A DNA stretch of 64,000 nt from assembly GCA_014652975.1 (NCBI GenBank), contig BMZV01000003.1, positions 248,001 through 312,000 on the forward strand, in the 5' to 3' direction. This document shows, one piece after another, positions 16,594-25,356 of this stretch. The first letter of the stretch is position 1. The number at the start of each line of letters is the position of its first letter. Position numbers and translations under genes: made by a program. The notes beneath the pieces were generated by a model. The model had not been told where the DNA came from and made no database searches. It saw only the letters and a list, made by a program, of their open reading frames with translations. The DNA comes from Kocuria marina (GTDB lineage: Bacteria > Actinomycetota > Actinomycetes > Actinomycetales > Micrococcaceae).

Positions 16594-17841
16594 TCAGTGC
16601 ACCACCACGGGTCGGTAGCCGTGGGACTCCAGGGCGTCGATCACGTGATCGCAGTGCCCGTGGCCCTTGGTCTCCATGTCAATCGTGATGGACACGTCCC
16701 CCATGGACAACGAGCCCCCGATCCGGGTGTGATTCACCCCGGTCACATTGGCGTCCATGTCCGCGATGATCTGTGAGATCTGGGCGAGCTCACCGGGGCG
16801 GTCCGTGAGCATCATCTTGATGGTCATGTAGCGCCCCGCCGCGGAGAGACCCCGCTGGATCACCTTGAGCATCAGCATGGGATCGATATTGCCGCCCGAG
16901 AGCAGCACGACAGTGGTCCCTAGATCCGGGTACTCACGCTTGAGCGCCCCCTCGAGGATCGCCGCCACACCCACGGCACCCGCGGGTTCCACGACCATCT
17001 TGTTGCGCTCGAGCATGAAGATCAGCGCCTGGGCGAGCGAGTCCTCGGAGACCGTGACGACGTCGTCCGCGAGGTGGCGGATCACGTTGAACGGCAACTG
17101 TCCGGGCCGGCCCACGGCGATGCCGTCCGCGATGGTGGAGACCTTGGACAGCGTGACGATCGCGTCCCCGGCGAGCGAGGGCGGGTAGGCCGCGGCGTTC
17201 TCCGCCTGCACCCCGATGACCCGGATGTCCTTGCCCTGCTCCTGTGCCTTGGCCTTCAGCGCCACGGACACTCCCGCGAGCAGCCCTCCCCCGCCCACAC
17301 CGGCGATGACGGTGTCCACGGTGGGCAGCTGGTCGAGGATCTCGAGACCCAGGGTGCCCTGGCCGGCGATGATGTCCGGGTGGTCGAAGGGGTGGACGAA
17401 CACCGCGCCGGTCTCGTCTGCGTAGCGCTGGGCCTCTGCGAGCGCCTGGTCCACGTTCGACCCATGCAGCACGACCTCCGCACCGTGGTCCTGGGTGGCC
17501 GCGATCTTGGGCAGGGCCGCTCCGCGGGGCATGTAGATCCGCGCCGTGATCCCGAGTTTCGCCGCCGCGAGCGCCACGCCCTGCGCGTGGTTGCCGGCCG
17601 ACGCCGCCACGACTCCCCGTCGCTTCTCCTCGTCGGAGAGCTGGGCCATGCGCACGTACGCGCCGCGGACCTTGAACGACCCGGCGCGCTGGAGGTTCTC
17701 GCACTTGAGGTAGACCTCGGAGCCGAGCATGCGGGACAGCGCCCGGGAGTGCGCGAGCGGCGTCGTCTCGATCACCCCGTCGAGCAGCTGCGCGGCGTGG
17801 CGGACGTCGGCCACCGAGACGGGCAAATCAGTGAGGCCCAC
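16594..17841 (-). CDS. ilvA: Threonine ammonia-lyase (threonine dehydratase)
   Basis: A 415-residue PLP enzyme converting threonine to 2-oxobutanoate and ammonia. PLP lysine is in ENLQRAGSFKVRGA. The phosphate-binding glycine loop is AGVGGGGLLAG, and ASAGNHAQGVALAA is typical. A single C-terminal ACT domain (about residues 330-410, MMLTDRPGELAQISQIIADM) makes it the short form, closer to catabolic/TdcB-like or single-ACT enzymes than to the two-ACT biosynthetic form. GTG 17841 follows GAAAGAAG. Feedback by isoleucine or valine through the ACT domain is likely but not shown. Confidence 0.92.
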   Translation of the reverse strand: MGLTDLPVSVADVRHAAQLLDGVIETTPLAHSRALSRMLGSEVYLKCENLQRAGSFKVRGAYVRMAQLSDEEKRRGVVAASAGNHAQGVALAAAKLGITARIYMPRGAALPKIAATQDHGAEVVLHGSNVDQALAEAQRYADETGAVFVHPFDHPDIIAGQGTLGLEILDQLPTVDTVIAGVGGGGLLAGVSVALKAKAQEQGKDIRVIGVQAENAAAYPPSLAGDAIVTLSKVSTIADGIAVGRPGQLPFNVIRHLADDVVTVSEDSLAQALIFMLERNKMVVEPAGAVGVAAILEGALKREYPDLGTTVVLLSGGNIDPMLMLKVIQRGLSAAGRYMTIKMMLTDRPGELAQISQIIADMDANVTGVNHTRIGGSLSMGDVSITIDMETKGHGHCDHVIDALESHGYRPVVVH

Positions 17842-17936
17842 AGAGAACTTCTTTCGTGGTAGTCGGCCGTTGCGGCTCGTTCGAAACGCGCGAACCCGGG
17901 GTGGATCACGACCTCGAGGCTCGGCGCGGACACACA

Positions 17937-17969
17937 GAACGCGGCGTCCGGGGTGAGGACGCCGCGTTC
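17937..17969 (-). terminator. 13-bp inverted repeat downstream of the AI-2E transporter gene
   Basis: GAACGCGGCGTCC (17937-17949) and GGACGCCGCGTTC (17957-17969) form a perfect 13-bp stem with a 7-base loop, 22 bp beyond the stop at 17992. The core GCGGCGTC/GACGCCGC overlaps the recurring element seen elsewhere in the window. Confidence 0.65.
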
Positions 17970-17991
17970 CATGGTATTACGCCGTGCGGGA

Positions 17992-19416
17992 CTAGACGTT
18001 CCGGGAGTCCCCCGAACCCACCTCGTCCGCCTCGATGGACGCGTTGTGCTTGGTTTCCTTCTTGTGCTTCTCCTCGCGCTTCTTCTCCGCGTTCTGGCGC
18101 TCACGATGGCGCTTGCCGCGGAAACGCTGCAGCTGGGCCATGACCTGTTCGCGCGTGAGGTCCTGCTTCTTGGCTGCCTTCTTGATCTCCCACGGGTACA
18201 TGAGGGGCTGCCACGCGATCTCCTCGTCCCGCTCCCAGGCGCGGCTGCCGAGGTAGCGGATGATCGTGTTGAGCATGGCCATCAGGGGCACGGCGAACAG
18301 CGCACCGGCGATCCCGAAGAGCACGCTACCGGCGGCCACCGCCAAGAACACGGCCACGGGGTGCAGGGCCACGGCCTTGCCCATCACGAGCGGCTGCAGG
18401 ACGTTGGACTCGACCTGCTGGACGAGCAGCACCACACCGAGCATGGCGAGCGCGATACCGGGCCCGATCGCCACGAGGGCCACCAGGACGGCCACCGCAC
18501 CGGTCACCACGGCACCCACGATGGGGATGAAGGACGCCAGGAACACCAACACACCGATCGGCAGCGCCAGCGGCACACCCAGCAGGAACGCACCAAGCCC
18601 GATACCCACGGCGTCCACGAACGCCACGAACACCTGGATGCGCACGTACTGCGCGAGCGAGATCCAGCCCTTGCGCCCGGCACCGTTCACGGCGGGGCGG
18701 GCGCGGCGGGGGAACAGTTTGACAAGGAACAGCCAAATGTTCTCGCCGTCCATGAGGAAGAACAGCAGGACGAACAGCATGATGATCGTGCCCGTGACGA
18801 TGTTGGTCGCCGTGGAGCCGAAGGTCATCGCGCCGGAGAGGATGGCGTCCGAGTTGCGCTGCAGCGTGGCCCCGATGTCCGAGAGCCACTGGTTGATGTT
18901 GTCCGTGGAGATGTTGAGGGGGCTGTCCTCCAGCATTCCGATCAACTGCTGGAAACCGGCCACCGCGCTGTCGGAGAGCTGTGCGAAACCGGCGATCATC
19001 TGCTGACCCGCGAGCACCAACAGGCCCAGAACCCCCAGGATCAGTCCGAGCTCCACGGTGATCGCGGCCAGCGCGGACGGGAAGTGCTTGGAGCGCAGCC
19101 AGCGGACGGCCGGCGAGAGCAACCCCGCGAGCAGCGCGGCCAACAGCACCGGGATGAACACGGTGGTCACGTGGCTCAGCAGCCACCCCACCACACCCAC
19201 ACCGGCGATGATGAGCAAGATCCGCCACGACCACGCGGCCGCGATCCGGACCGGGGTCGTGACCATGGTCTGCGCGTCAGGGGCGTTGGGCCCCGTGGAG
19301 GGGGGCGACGCGCCGTCGTGCTGGGTGACGAGTTCGGAGGATGTGTCGGACTGGGGACGTTTGACCACGGGGTTCGGGGATGAGCCCGCGTGGGACGTCG
19401 TAACACTGGATGGCAT
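17992..19416 (-). CDS. AI-2E family transporter
   Basis: A 474-residue membrane protein of the AI-2E/PerM family (TqsA-like), with about eight helices. The family's broad mid-protein region reads ADAVGIGLGAFLLGVPLALP and FIPIVGAVVTGAVAVLVAL. Members export small solutes or act as Na+/H+ antiporters, so quorum-signal transport should not be assumed. A polar N-terminus of about 60 residues and a long Lys/Glu/Arg-rich cytoplasmic tail (ENAEKKREEKHKKETK-like) flank the core. ATG 19416 is preceded by AAGGG. The frame is open to 20157, but that extension lies over a nitroreductase gene. Confidence 0.85.
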   Translation of the reverse strand: MPSSVTTSHAGSSPNPVVKRPQSDTSSELVTQHDGASPPSTGPNAPDAQTMVTTPVRIAAAWSWRILLIIAGVGVVGWLLSHVTTVFIPVLLAALLAGLLSPAVRWLRSKHFPSALAAITVELGLILGVLGLLVLAGQQMIAGFAQLSDSAVAGFQQLIGMLEDSPLNISTDNINQWLSDIGATLQRNSDAILSGAMTFGSTATNIVTGTIIMLFVLLFFLMDGENIWLFLVKLFPRRARPAVNGAGRKGWISLAQYVRIQVFVAFVDAVGIGLGAFLLGVPLALPIGVLVFLASFIPIVGAVVTGAVAVLVALVAIGPGIALAMLGVVLLVQQVESNVLQPLVMGKAVALHPVAVFLAVAAGSVLFGIAGALFAVPLMAMLNTIIRYLGSRAWERDEEIAWQPLMYPWEIKKAAKKQDLTREQVMAQLQRFRGKRHRERQNAEKKREEKHKKETKHNASIEADEVGSGDSRNV

Positions 19417-19479
19417 GCCCTTATCATGACACCATCGCGCAACGTGCTGATACCGGCGTGCGGGGCCGAGGGTGACAAA

Positions 19480-20091
19480 ATGGGCGTCATGTCCACCACA
19501 CTGCTGCGCGTCCTGTCCCAACGCCGCCCCGCGAGCGTCCTGACACAGGAGGCCCCGCGGCGTGAGGAGCTCGAGGCCGTCCTGCGGGCCGCCGCCGGCG
19601 CCAAGTACGACGAGCGCCCCACGGGTTGGCGCGTGGTCGCGACGAGCGGGCAGGCCGCGTCCCTGCTGGCCGCGGCCATGGCGGGCCTCACGTCCGTCCC
19701 CGCCCTCTCGGGCCCCGTCCCCCGGTTGAAGGGTCGCAAGATCCGGGTCCTGGCCGCGTATCGCGGGAGCCTGCAGTGGGCGTCCCGGGGCGGGGTGGCC
19801 CTGGCCATCATCTTCCGCCACCACCCGGAACTGCCGCAGTCCAAGAAGGACCAGCGCGGGGACGTGTACGCCGCCCGCGGGATCCTCGAAGCCGCGTTCT
19901 ACGCGCAGGGATGGGCCACCGTCTGGTCCCATCGCGAGCCCTACGACCGGGACGTGGTGCGCGAGTTCTACGGTCTGGACGAGCACGAGGAGATCCTGGG
20001 CTGGCTGTTCGTGGGACGAGCCACGAGCAATAACATCCCCGCCCGCGCGATCAACCTGCCCCCGCGCGAACTCGAGATCCGCTACATGTGA
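19480..20091 (+). CDS. Nitroreductase-like flavoprotein
   Basis: A 203-residue protein of the nitroreductase (NfnB/RdxA-like) fold, predicted to bind FMN and reduce nitro or quinone compounds with NAD(P)H. Family-like segments are the N-terminal RVLSQRRPASVLTQEAP (Arg-rich FMN contact), AARGILEAAFYAQGWATVWS and HEEILGWLFVGRAT. ATG 19480 has GAGGGTG about 6 bp upstream. It starts 63 bp from the divergent AI-2E gene. Substrate unknown. Confidence 0.75.
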   Translation: MGVMSTTLLRVLSQRRPASVLTQEAPRREELEAVLRAAAGAKYDERPTGWRVVATSGQAASLLAAAMAGLTSVPALSGPVPRLKGRKIRVLAAYRGSLQWASRGGVALAIIFRHHPELPQSKKDQRGDVYAARGILEAAFYAQGWATVWSHREPYDRDVVREFYGLDEHEEILGWLFVGRATSNNIPARAINLPPRELEIRYM

Positions 20092-20107
20092 ACGATCCCC
20101 ACAACGC

Positions 20108-20140
20108 GAGAAGCGGCGACCCACTGGGCCGCCGCTTCTC
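20108..20140. terminator. Bidirectional terminator hairpin
   Basis: An 11-bp perfect stem, GAGAAGCGGCG (20108-20118) and CGCCGCTTCTC (20130-20140), with an 11-base loop, between the convergent nitroreductase and Bax inhibitor-1 genes. It does not carry the GACGACGC core. Confidence 0.7.
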
Positions 20141-20196
20141 ATTCCGGCGTACGTCACCGGGCCCTGAGGGCCCCGAGCGACGCGCGGGGATGGGAG

Positions 20197-21000
20197 TCAG
20201 TCGCTCATGGAGCGGATGATCGAGAGCACGCGCAGGATCTCCACGTAGGCCCAGATCAGGGTCACGGTCAGCCCGAACGCCGCGGACCATGCCGCCTTCT
20301 TGGGGATACCGCGCTTGACGCCGTCGCTGATGTTCTCGAAGTCGAGCACGAAGCTGTAGACGGCCAGCAGGATGGCGATCGCGCCCACGAACAGACCCAG
20401 CGGGATGCCGAAGATCGTGGCGTCGTAGCGCATGTTGTAGCCGCCCAGCAGGCTCGTGCCCAGGTTGACCAGGGCGAACAGTGCGTAGGCCAGCAGTGCG
20501 ACCATGAAGAACTTGGTCACGCGCGGGGAGGAGCGCAGCACGCCCACCTTGTAGAGCACGAGTACGGAGACGAACACCGCCAGGGTGCCGATCACCGCCT
20601 GGACCACGATGCCCGGGTAGGCGCCCTCGAACATGCGGGAGATGCCACCCAGGAACAGGCCCTCGGCGAGCGCGTAGAGCGTGATCAACAGCGGGCTGGG
20701 CTCACGCTTGAACGCGTTGACCAGACCCAGCACGAGACCCACGATGGCGCCCGGCAGCGCGAGCACCGGGGCGACCCAACCCACCACGGCCGTGACGATT
20801 ACGCAACCGAGCACGAGCGAGGTGCGCATGACGACGTCGTCGTAGCTCATGCGTCCGGTGCGGTCCGGACCCGCGGCGGGCGCGTTGTAGAGGTTCTCCA
20901 GGTTCTCGGGTGAGTAACGGGGGTCGCGGGAGATATCCGGGGTGGTCGCGGTGCCGTTCTTCTTGTTGAAGTCGCGTAGCAGTGGGTTTCCGCCGGCCAT
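20197..21000 (-). CDS. Bax inhibitor-1/YccA family membrane protein
   Basis: A 267-residue protein with seven hydrophobic segments after a polar N-terminus of about 60 residues (GGNPLLRDFNKKNGTATTP). Typical family stretches are ITLYALAEGLFLGGISRMF, FALVNLGTSLLGGYNMRYD and IPKKAAWSAAFGLTVTLIWA, VEILRVLSIIRS. Bacterial members are pH-sensitive calcium-leak channels or protease-interacting proteins, and the role here is not established. ATG 21000 has AAAGGACG upstream. A tRNA gene follows the start on the same strand 113 bp away. Confidence 0.9.
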   Translation of the reverse strand: MAGGNPLLRDFNKKNGTATTPDISRDPRYSPENLENLYNAPAAGPDRTGRMSYDDVVMRTSLVLGCVIVTAVVGWVAPVLALPGAIVGLVLGLVNAFKREPSPLLITLYALAEGLFLGGISRMFEGAYPGIVVQAVIGTLAVFVSVLVLYKVGVLRSSPRVTKFFMVALLAYALFALVNLGTSLLGGYNMRYDATIFGIPLGLFVGAIAILLAVYSFVLDFENISDGVKRGIPKKAAWSAAFGLTVTLIWAYVEILRVLSIIRSMSD

Positions 21001-21112
21001 GGGACGTCCTTTCGAGGCGTGGGCGAGCTGTTCGTTCAGCCTAACATTGACGCGTCACAGGAACCTGGGAGTTTGTGCTGAGCGAACAGGGCCCCCGCGG
21101 GTGCGGAATCGG

Positions 21113-21186
21113 TGCCCCCACTGGGACTCGAACCCAGACTGAGCGGATTTTAAGTCCGCTGCCTCTGCCGATTGGGCTATGGGGGC
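21113..21186 (-). tRNA. tRNA with anticodon UAA (Leu by anticodon), class I architecture
   Basis: A 74-nt cloverleaf. The acceptor stem is GCCCCCA/TGGGGGC and the D arm has GCC/GGC around an 11-base loop with GG. The anticodon stem is GCGGA/TCCGC with loop CTTAAAA, giving anticodon TAA at 21152-21150. The variable region is TCAGT, only five bases. The T arm is CTGGG-TTCGAGT-CCCAG, the discriminator is A, and the genome continues CCG, so CCA is not encoded. The anticodon reads UUA leucine codons. Bacterial leucine tRNAs normally have a long variable arm, which is absent here. Confidence 0.85.
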
Positions 21187-21246
21187 GTGACCGAGCCGGT
21201 GAGTCCGCGCGGGTGCGCGGGCCCACCGGCTCGGTGCGATGGAGTG

Positions 21247-22632
21247 TTACAGGCTCGCCTTCTCGGCCGGGACGTCCGCGCCCGCGGCCTTCTGGAAGGC
21301 ACGGCGGGGGTCCCGCAGGTGACGCAGCGGGGTGGTGTCACGGCCGAAGAGCAGGTTCACTCCCCACTCCGTGAACACCCGCACCTTGCGCTCCACCGTG
21401 GGGATCGCGTACCCGTGGTAGAGGCGGTGCATGGCCCACGCCGGCAGACCGCCGAGGTCGATGCCGCGGATGGTGGCGGCACCCTTGTACAGACCCAGAC
21501 CCGCCACGGACCCGAGGTTCTCGTGATAGTAGTCCTCGAGCGGCTCGCCCTTGTGCGCGGCCATGATGTTCTTGGCCATGGTCGCGGCCTGACGCACGGC
21601 GTGCTGCGCGTTGGGGACGCAGAACCCGCCGGGGCCGGCGCCCGTGAGATCCGGGACGGCGGCGATGTCACCGGCGGCCCAGGCACCCTCGAAGGGCCCG
21701 TCGTCGCCGGTCACGCGCAGGTCCGCGCCCACGCGCACGCGTCCGCGGTCGTCGATGGGCAGGTCGCTGTTCTTGGCGAAGGACGCAGCCTGCACGCCGG
21801 CCGTCCAGATCAGGGTGTCCGTGGCCATCTCGCCGGCCGGGGACTTGTCCTGCATGTTGATGAGCTTGACCAGGTCACCGTCCACCTCGGACAGGGACGT
21901 GTTCAGCAGCACCTCGATGCCGCGGGCGCGCATCTCGGCCACGACCTTCTCGGCACGGTCCTCGGAGACCTCGGGCATGATCCGGCCCATGGCCTCGACC
22001 AGCACGAAGCGCAGGTCCGAGACCTTCAGGAGGTCGTTGCGCTGCACGGCCGAACGCGCCATGTCCTCGAGCTCGGCGATGGTCTCGGAACCGGCGTAGC
22101 CGCCGCCCACCACGATGAAGGTCAGCGCCTTGCGCTTCTCGTCCTCGTCGTTGGTGAGGGAAGCCACCTCGATGCGCTCGAGCACCCAGTTGCGCACGGA
22201 CACGGCCTCTTCGATGGTCTTCATGCCGATGGCCTTGTCCGCGAGCCCCGGGATGGGGAACGTGCGGGTGTTGGAACCGCCGGCGAGCACGATCTCGTCG
22301 TACGTGAGCTCGAACTCGGGGCCCTCGTCGATGCCGTGGACGGTGACCGTACGGTTGGCGTGGTCGATGCTCTCCACGCGGCCGGTGATCAACTCGCAGT
22401 CGGCCAGGTGCTGACGGTGCGGGATCACGGCGGAGCGCGCCTCGATGTTGCCGGCCGAGACCTCGGGCAGGAACGGGAGGTAGGTCATGTACGGGTTGGG
22501 GTCCACCACCGTGACCACGCCGCCGGACTCCGTAATGCGGGTCTGCAGCTTCTGCGCCAGTGTGAAACCGACGTAACCGCCACCCACGATGAGAAGGCGC
22601 GGACGGTCCTTAGCAAGTTGATTGAAAGCCAT
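21247..22632 (-). CDS. ndh: Type II NADH:quinone oxidoreductase
   Basis: A 461-residue non-proton-pumping NADH dehydrogenase that feeds electrons from NADH to menaquinone at the inner face of the membrane. The FAD-binding dinucleotide motif is LLIVGGGYVGFTLAQKL and the NADH-binding motif is FIVVGGGYAGSETIAELEDM. TLIWTAGVQA and AWAAGDIAAVPDL are typical of the family. The C-terminal LYHGYAIPTVERKVRVF and VNLLFGRDTT form the membrane-contact region. ATG 22632 (MAFNQLAKDRPRLL) is preferred over GTG 22650. Neither has a strong ribosome site. Confidence 0.92.
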   Translation of the reverse strand: MAFNQLAKDRPRLLIVGGGYVGFTLAQKLQTRITESGGVVTVVDPNPYMTYLPFLPEVSAGNIEARSAVIPHRQHLADCELITGRVESIDHANRTVTVHGIDEGPEFELTYDEIVLAGGSNTRTFPIPGLADKAIGMKTIEEAVSVRNWVLERIEVASLTNDEDEKRKALTFIVVGGGYAGSETIAELEDMARSAVQRNDLLKVSDLRFVLVEAMGRIMPEVSEDRAEKVVAEMRARGIEVLLNTSLSEVDGDLVKLINMQDKSPAGEMATDTLIWTAGVQAASFAKNSDLPIDDRGRVRVGADLRVTGDDGPFEGAWAAGDIAAVPDLTGAGPGGFCVPNAQHAVRQAATMAKNIMAAHKGEPLEDYYHENLGSVAGLGLYKGAATIRGIDLGGLPAWAMHRLYHGYAIPTVERKVRVFTEWGVNLLFGRDTTPLRHLRDPRRAFQKAAGADVPAEKASL

Positions 22633-22704
22633 ACCCGAAAGCTTACTCACCGTGGCACGGTTTTGCCGACGCGGTGTCAGCGGCCCGGTGAGCTGATCGT
22701 GAAA

Positions 22705-24048
22705 TCAGCGCGAGAGCCTGCGGATGTGCAGGACCGCGGCCACGGTGAGGCCCGCGACGATCACCCCGAAGCTGACGAGGATCACCACGGGTAGCGCGCC
22801 GGTCTCGTTGAGGGGTGCCTGCGCCACGGGTGGGGTGGCCTCCCCGGTCACCTGCCGCGTGTCCGGCGCGGGCGGGGTCGGGGAGCTGCTCGGGGTGGGT
22901 GTCTGCGAGGGCGGGCGGTTCTGCGCAATCCATTGCCGCACGCTGCCCAGGGGATTGATGTCGGAGATCCGGACGTCGTCCTCTACGGCCGCGCGCACAT
23001 CCAGGATCCCATACCCGTAGAGCGGGTCCTTGCCCTGCGCTCCCGCGTCGTGCGCGGTGTCCACGATCCGCTGGGCGATCCCAGCGGCCGTGAGGTCGGG
23101 GTGCTTCTGCTTGATCAGCGCCGCTGTCCCGGCCACGAGGGGCACAGTGGCGGAGGTCCCGGACCACCGGGCGTAGCCGTCCCCTGGGATCGCACCCACC
23201 ATCTCCTCGCTGGGCCCGGCCACCGCGATCGAGATGCCCTGGGAGGACGAGTCCCAACTCGCCGTGCGCGACCGGTCCACGCCGCCCACGGACAGCACCC
23301 CCGGAATCGTGGCGGGCGCCCCCACCTGGTTGAGCCCCGAGCCCCGGTTGCCCGCCGCCGCGACCACGAGCACACCCTTCTCCTCCGCGTACGCGAACGC
23401 CGAGTCCCACGCGGGGGGCCACCCCGTGGCGTTCGAGCCCAGGGACATGTTGATCACGTCCGCGCCGTGGTCCACGGCCCACCGCACGGCGTCCGGGATC
23501 TGTTCGTCGATGTCGCGGGCGCCGGGGTGCTCGCTGCCCACCCACAGGGACACGGGCAGGATCTCGGCCTCCGGGGCCACGCCGATGATGCCCCGGGTCC
23601 CGCCCGGACCGTCCTGGTTCGCGGGTCCGTGACCGCGTCCCGCCGCGAGTGAGGCCACCAGCGTCCCGTGTTCGGGTTCCGCGCCCAGACCATCCTGGCC
23701 GTTGGCCTTGCCCACGCCCGAGACGTCCGTGCCCTCACCAACTGCGTCCTTGAGATCCTGGTGGGAGCCGTCCACGCCGGTGTCGATCACGGCGATCTTC
23801 ACGCCCTTGCCGGTCGCGGACTTCCACGCGTCCCGCACGCCGTAGTCGTCCAGCCAGTACTCCTCCTGGCGCACGTCCACCGGCTCCACGGGGACCTTGC
23901 CGTTCGGGGGCGGTGCCACGGGGGTCTCCACGGGCACCGACGGCGCGGGCATGGGTTCCACCGCGAGCGCCGGGGCGACACCGGTCCCGCCGAGCAGTAG
24001 GCCCACCGCGGCGAGTGACAGCGCACCGCGTGTTCTCAGCCGTCCCAT
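22705..24048 (-). CDS. Mycosin-like subtilisin protease (S8), membrane anchored
   Basis: A 447-residue secreted serine protease. The signal peptide is residues 1-30 (LSLAAVGLLLGGTGVAPALA). The catalytic triad is Asp in IAVIDTGVDGSHQD, His in EHGTLVASLAAG and Ser in RWSGTSATVPLVAG. The oxyanion Asn lies in VVAAAGNRGSG. A Pro/Ser/Thr linker (PTPSSSPTPPAP) precedes one C-terminal helix and the short tail RRLSR, the layout of type VII-associated mycosins. No ESX core genes or WxG100 proteins are in the window, so a link to type VII secretion is not supported by neighbours. ATG 24048 has AGAGGGG upstream. Confidence 0.9.
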   Translation of the reverse strand: MGRLRTRGALSLAAVGLLLGGTGVAPALAVEPMPAPSVPVETPVAPPPNGKVPVEPVDVRQEEYWLDDYGVRDAWKSATGKGVKIAVIDTGVDGSHQDLKDAVGEGTDVSGVGKANGQDGLGAEPEHGTLVASLAAGRGHGPANQDGPGGTRGIIGVAPEAEILPVSLWVGSEHPGARDIDEQIPDAVRWAVDHGADVINMSLGSNATGWPPAWDSAFAYAEEKGVLVVAAAGNRGSGLNQVGAPATIPGVLSVGGVDRSRTASWDSSSQGISIAVAGPSEEMVGAIPGDGYARWSGTSATVPLVAGTAALIKQKHPDLTAAGIAQRIVDTAHDAGAQGKDPLYGYGILDVRAAVEDDVRISDINPLGSVRQWIAQNRPPSQTPTPSSSPTPPAPDTRQVTGEATPPVAQAPLNETGALPVVILVSFGVIVAGLTVAAVLHIRRLSR

Positions 24049-24268
24049 GACCCCTCTGCTTTCCCGCGCTGCACGCGCGTTCCCGACCGCTCCCGGCGGC
24101 CGACGTTCCGGCCCCCCGCCCGGCGTCACGACGACGTCGCCCGCTGACCCGTCTGCTCCGGCTCGCTTCCGCTCCGGGCCCGTCCACACCGGGTGCCGGC
24201 GCGGGCGTCCGCTCCCCCGCGCGCCCGCGGGTGGTGTGCCGGGGTGCAACGGCGACCGGCCCGTGATC

Positions 24269-25219
24269 TCAGGCCGCGAGGGACAGGGCGATTCCGTCCA
24301 AAATATCGTGTTCGCTCGCGGTCACGGTGCTGACGCGCCCGTTGGTCGCGTCCGAGACACGTTCGATGATCCGGCGCCACACGAGCGCACCCGCCCCGAT
24401 GACGTCCACGCGACCCTCGTGCATGAACCCGAGCTCGGCGCGTTCCTCCCGCGTCATCCCGGTGAGCTCCCGGCACGCGCGGATAACGACGTCGCTGTCC
24501 AGGACGCTGCCGTTGATCCGGTCCTCGTCGTAGCGGCTCAGGCCCATGGCCATGGCACTGACCGTGGTGACCGTCCCGGCGACACCCACGAGCCGGGTGG
24601 TCAGTTCGAGCGGTACGGTGCGTGCCACGGTGTCCATGGCCTCGTCCACGTCCCGCAGCACGAGGCGTTGCTGTTCCTCGGTGGGCGGGTTGGACCCCAG
24701 GTGGCGTTCGGTCATGCGCACGCACCCCACGTCCACGCTGCGGGCGGCGATCACGTGCTCCGGAGACCCCAGGACGCACTCTGTGGAACCGCCGCCCAGG
24801 TCCACCACGAGCACGCGGTCCTCCGGGGTCAGTCCCGCGGCCGCATTGAGCGCGCCGCGGAATGACAACGCCGCTTCCTCGTCACCGCTCACGACCTCCG
24901 GGGTCACCCCCAGGCGGGACCTGATCCCGTCCACGAAGACCTGCCGGTTGCCGGCGTCGCGCGTGGCGGACGTGGCCACGAACCGGACGGCGTCCACCTT
25001 GTGCTTGGTGATGAGCCGGGCGTACTCCTCGGCGGCGGCGAAGGTCCGCTCCAGGGCGGCCTCGGCGAGCCAGCCGGTGGCGTCCACACCCTGGCCCAGG
25101 CGCACGATGCGCATCTCGCGCACCCTGTCCTTGAGCTCGAGGTGGCCGTCCTTGTCCTTCACGTCCGCGATGAGCAGACGGATGGAGTTCGTACCGCAGT
25201 CGATGGCCGCAACGCGCAT
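24269..25219 (-). CDS. ppx: Exopolyphosphatase/pppGpp phosphohydrolase family protein
   Basis: A 316-residue member of the Ppx/GppA phosphatase family (ASKHA fold). It hydrolyses terminal phosphate from polyphosphate or pppGpp. ATP/phosphate-binding motifs are AAIDCGTNSIRLLIADV near the N-terminus, VVDLGGGSTE near residue 145 and VGVAGTVTTVSAM near residue 210. It is the short form, without the C-terminal HD domain, as in mycobacterial Ppx1/2. GAGGATCC precedes ATG 25219. In actinobacteria this family often follows the eno/FtsB/DUF501 genes. Here the decayed antiporter operon lies between them. Confidence 0.88.
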   Translation of the reverse strand: MRVAAIDCGTNSIRLLIADVKDKDGHLELKDRVREMRIVRLGQGVDATGWLAEAALERTFAAAEEYARLITKHKVDAVRFVATSATRDAGNRQVFVDGIRSRLGVTPEVVSGDEEAALSFRGALNAAAGLTPEDRVLVVDLGGGSTECVLGSPEHVIAARSVDVGCVRMTERHLGSNPPTEEQQRLVLRDVDEAMDTVARTVPLELTTRLVGVAGTVTTVSAMAMGLSRYDEDRINGSVLDSDVVIRACRELTGMTREERAELGFMHEGRVDVIGAGALVWRRIIERVSDATNGRVSTVTASEHDILDGIALSLAA

Positions 25220-25356
25220 GGGTGATGGATCCTCGGTTCGGTGGGAGCGTGCCGGTTGACCGGCCCGGCACCAATTTACCCGCGTCGCGGGGCACTTCCG
25301 TCCCCTCCCCCGTAAATCACCTGCGCAGCCGGTGACCCGCGATCCGAGGAGCCGAT

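Noticed and set aside
19417..20157. N-terminal extension of the AI-2E transporter frame
   Set aside because: The extension runs antisense over a nitroreductase gene that has its own start and ribosome site. AAGGG before ATG 19416 marks the real start.
21172..22794. A 540-codon plus-strand frame opposite ndh
   Set aside because: Shadow of a clear type II NADH dehydrogenase, and it also starts inside the tRNA gene.
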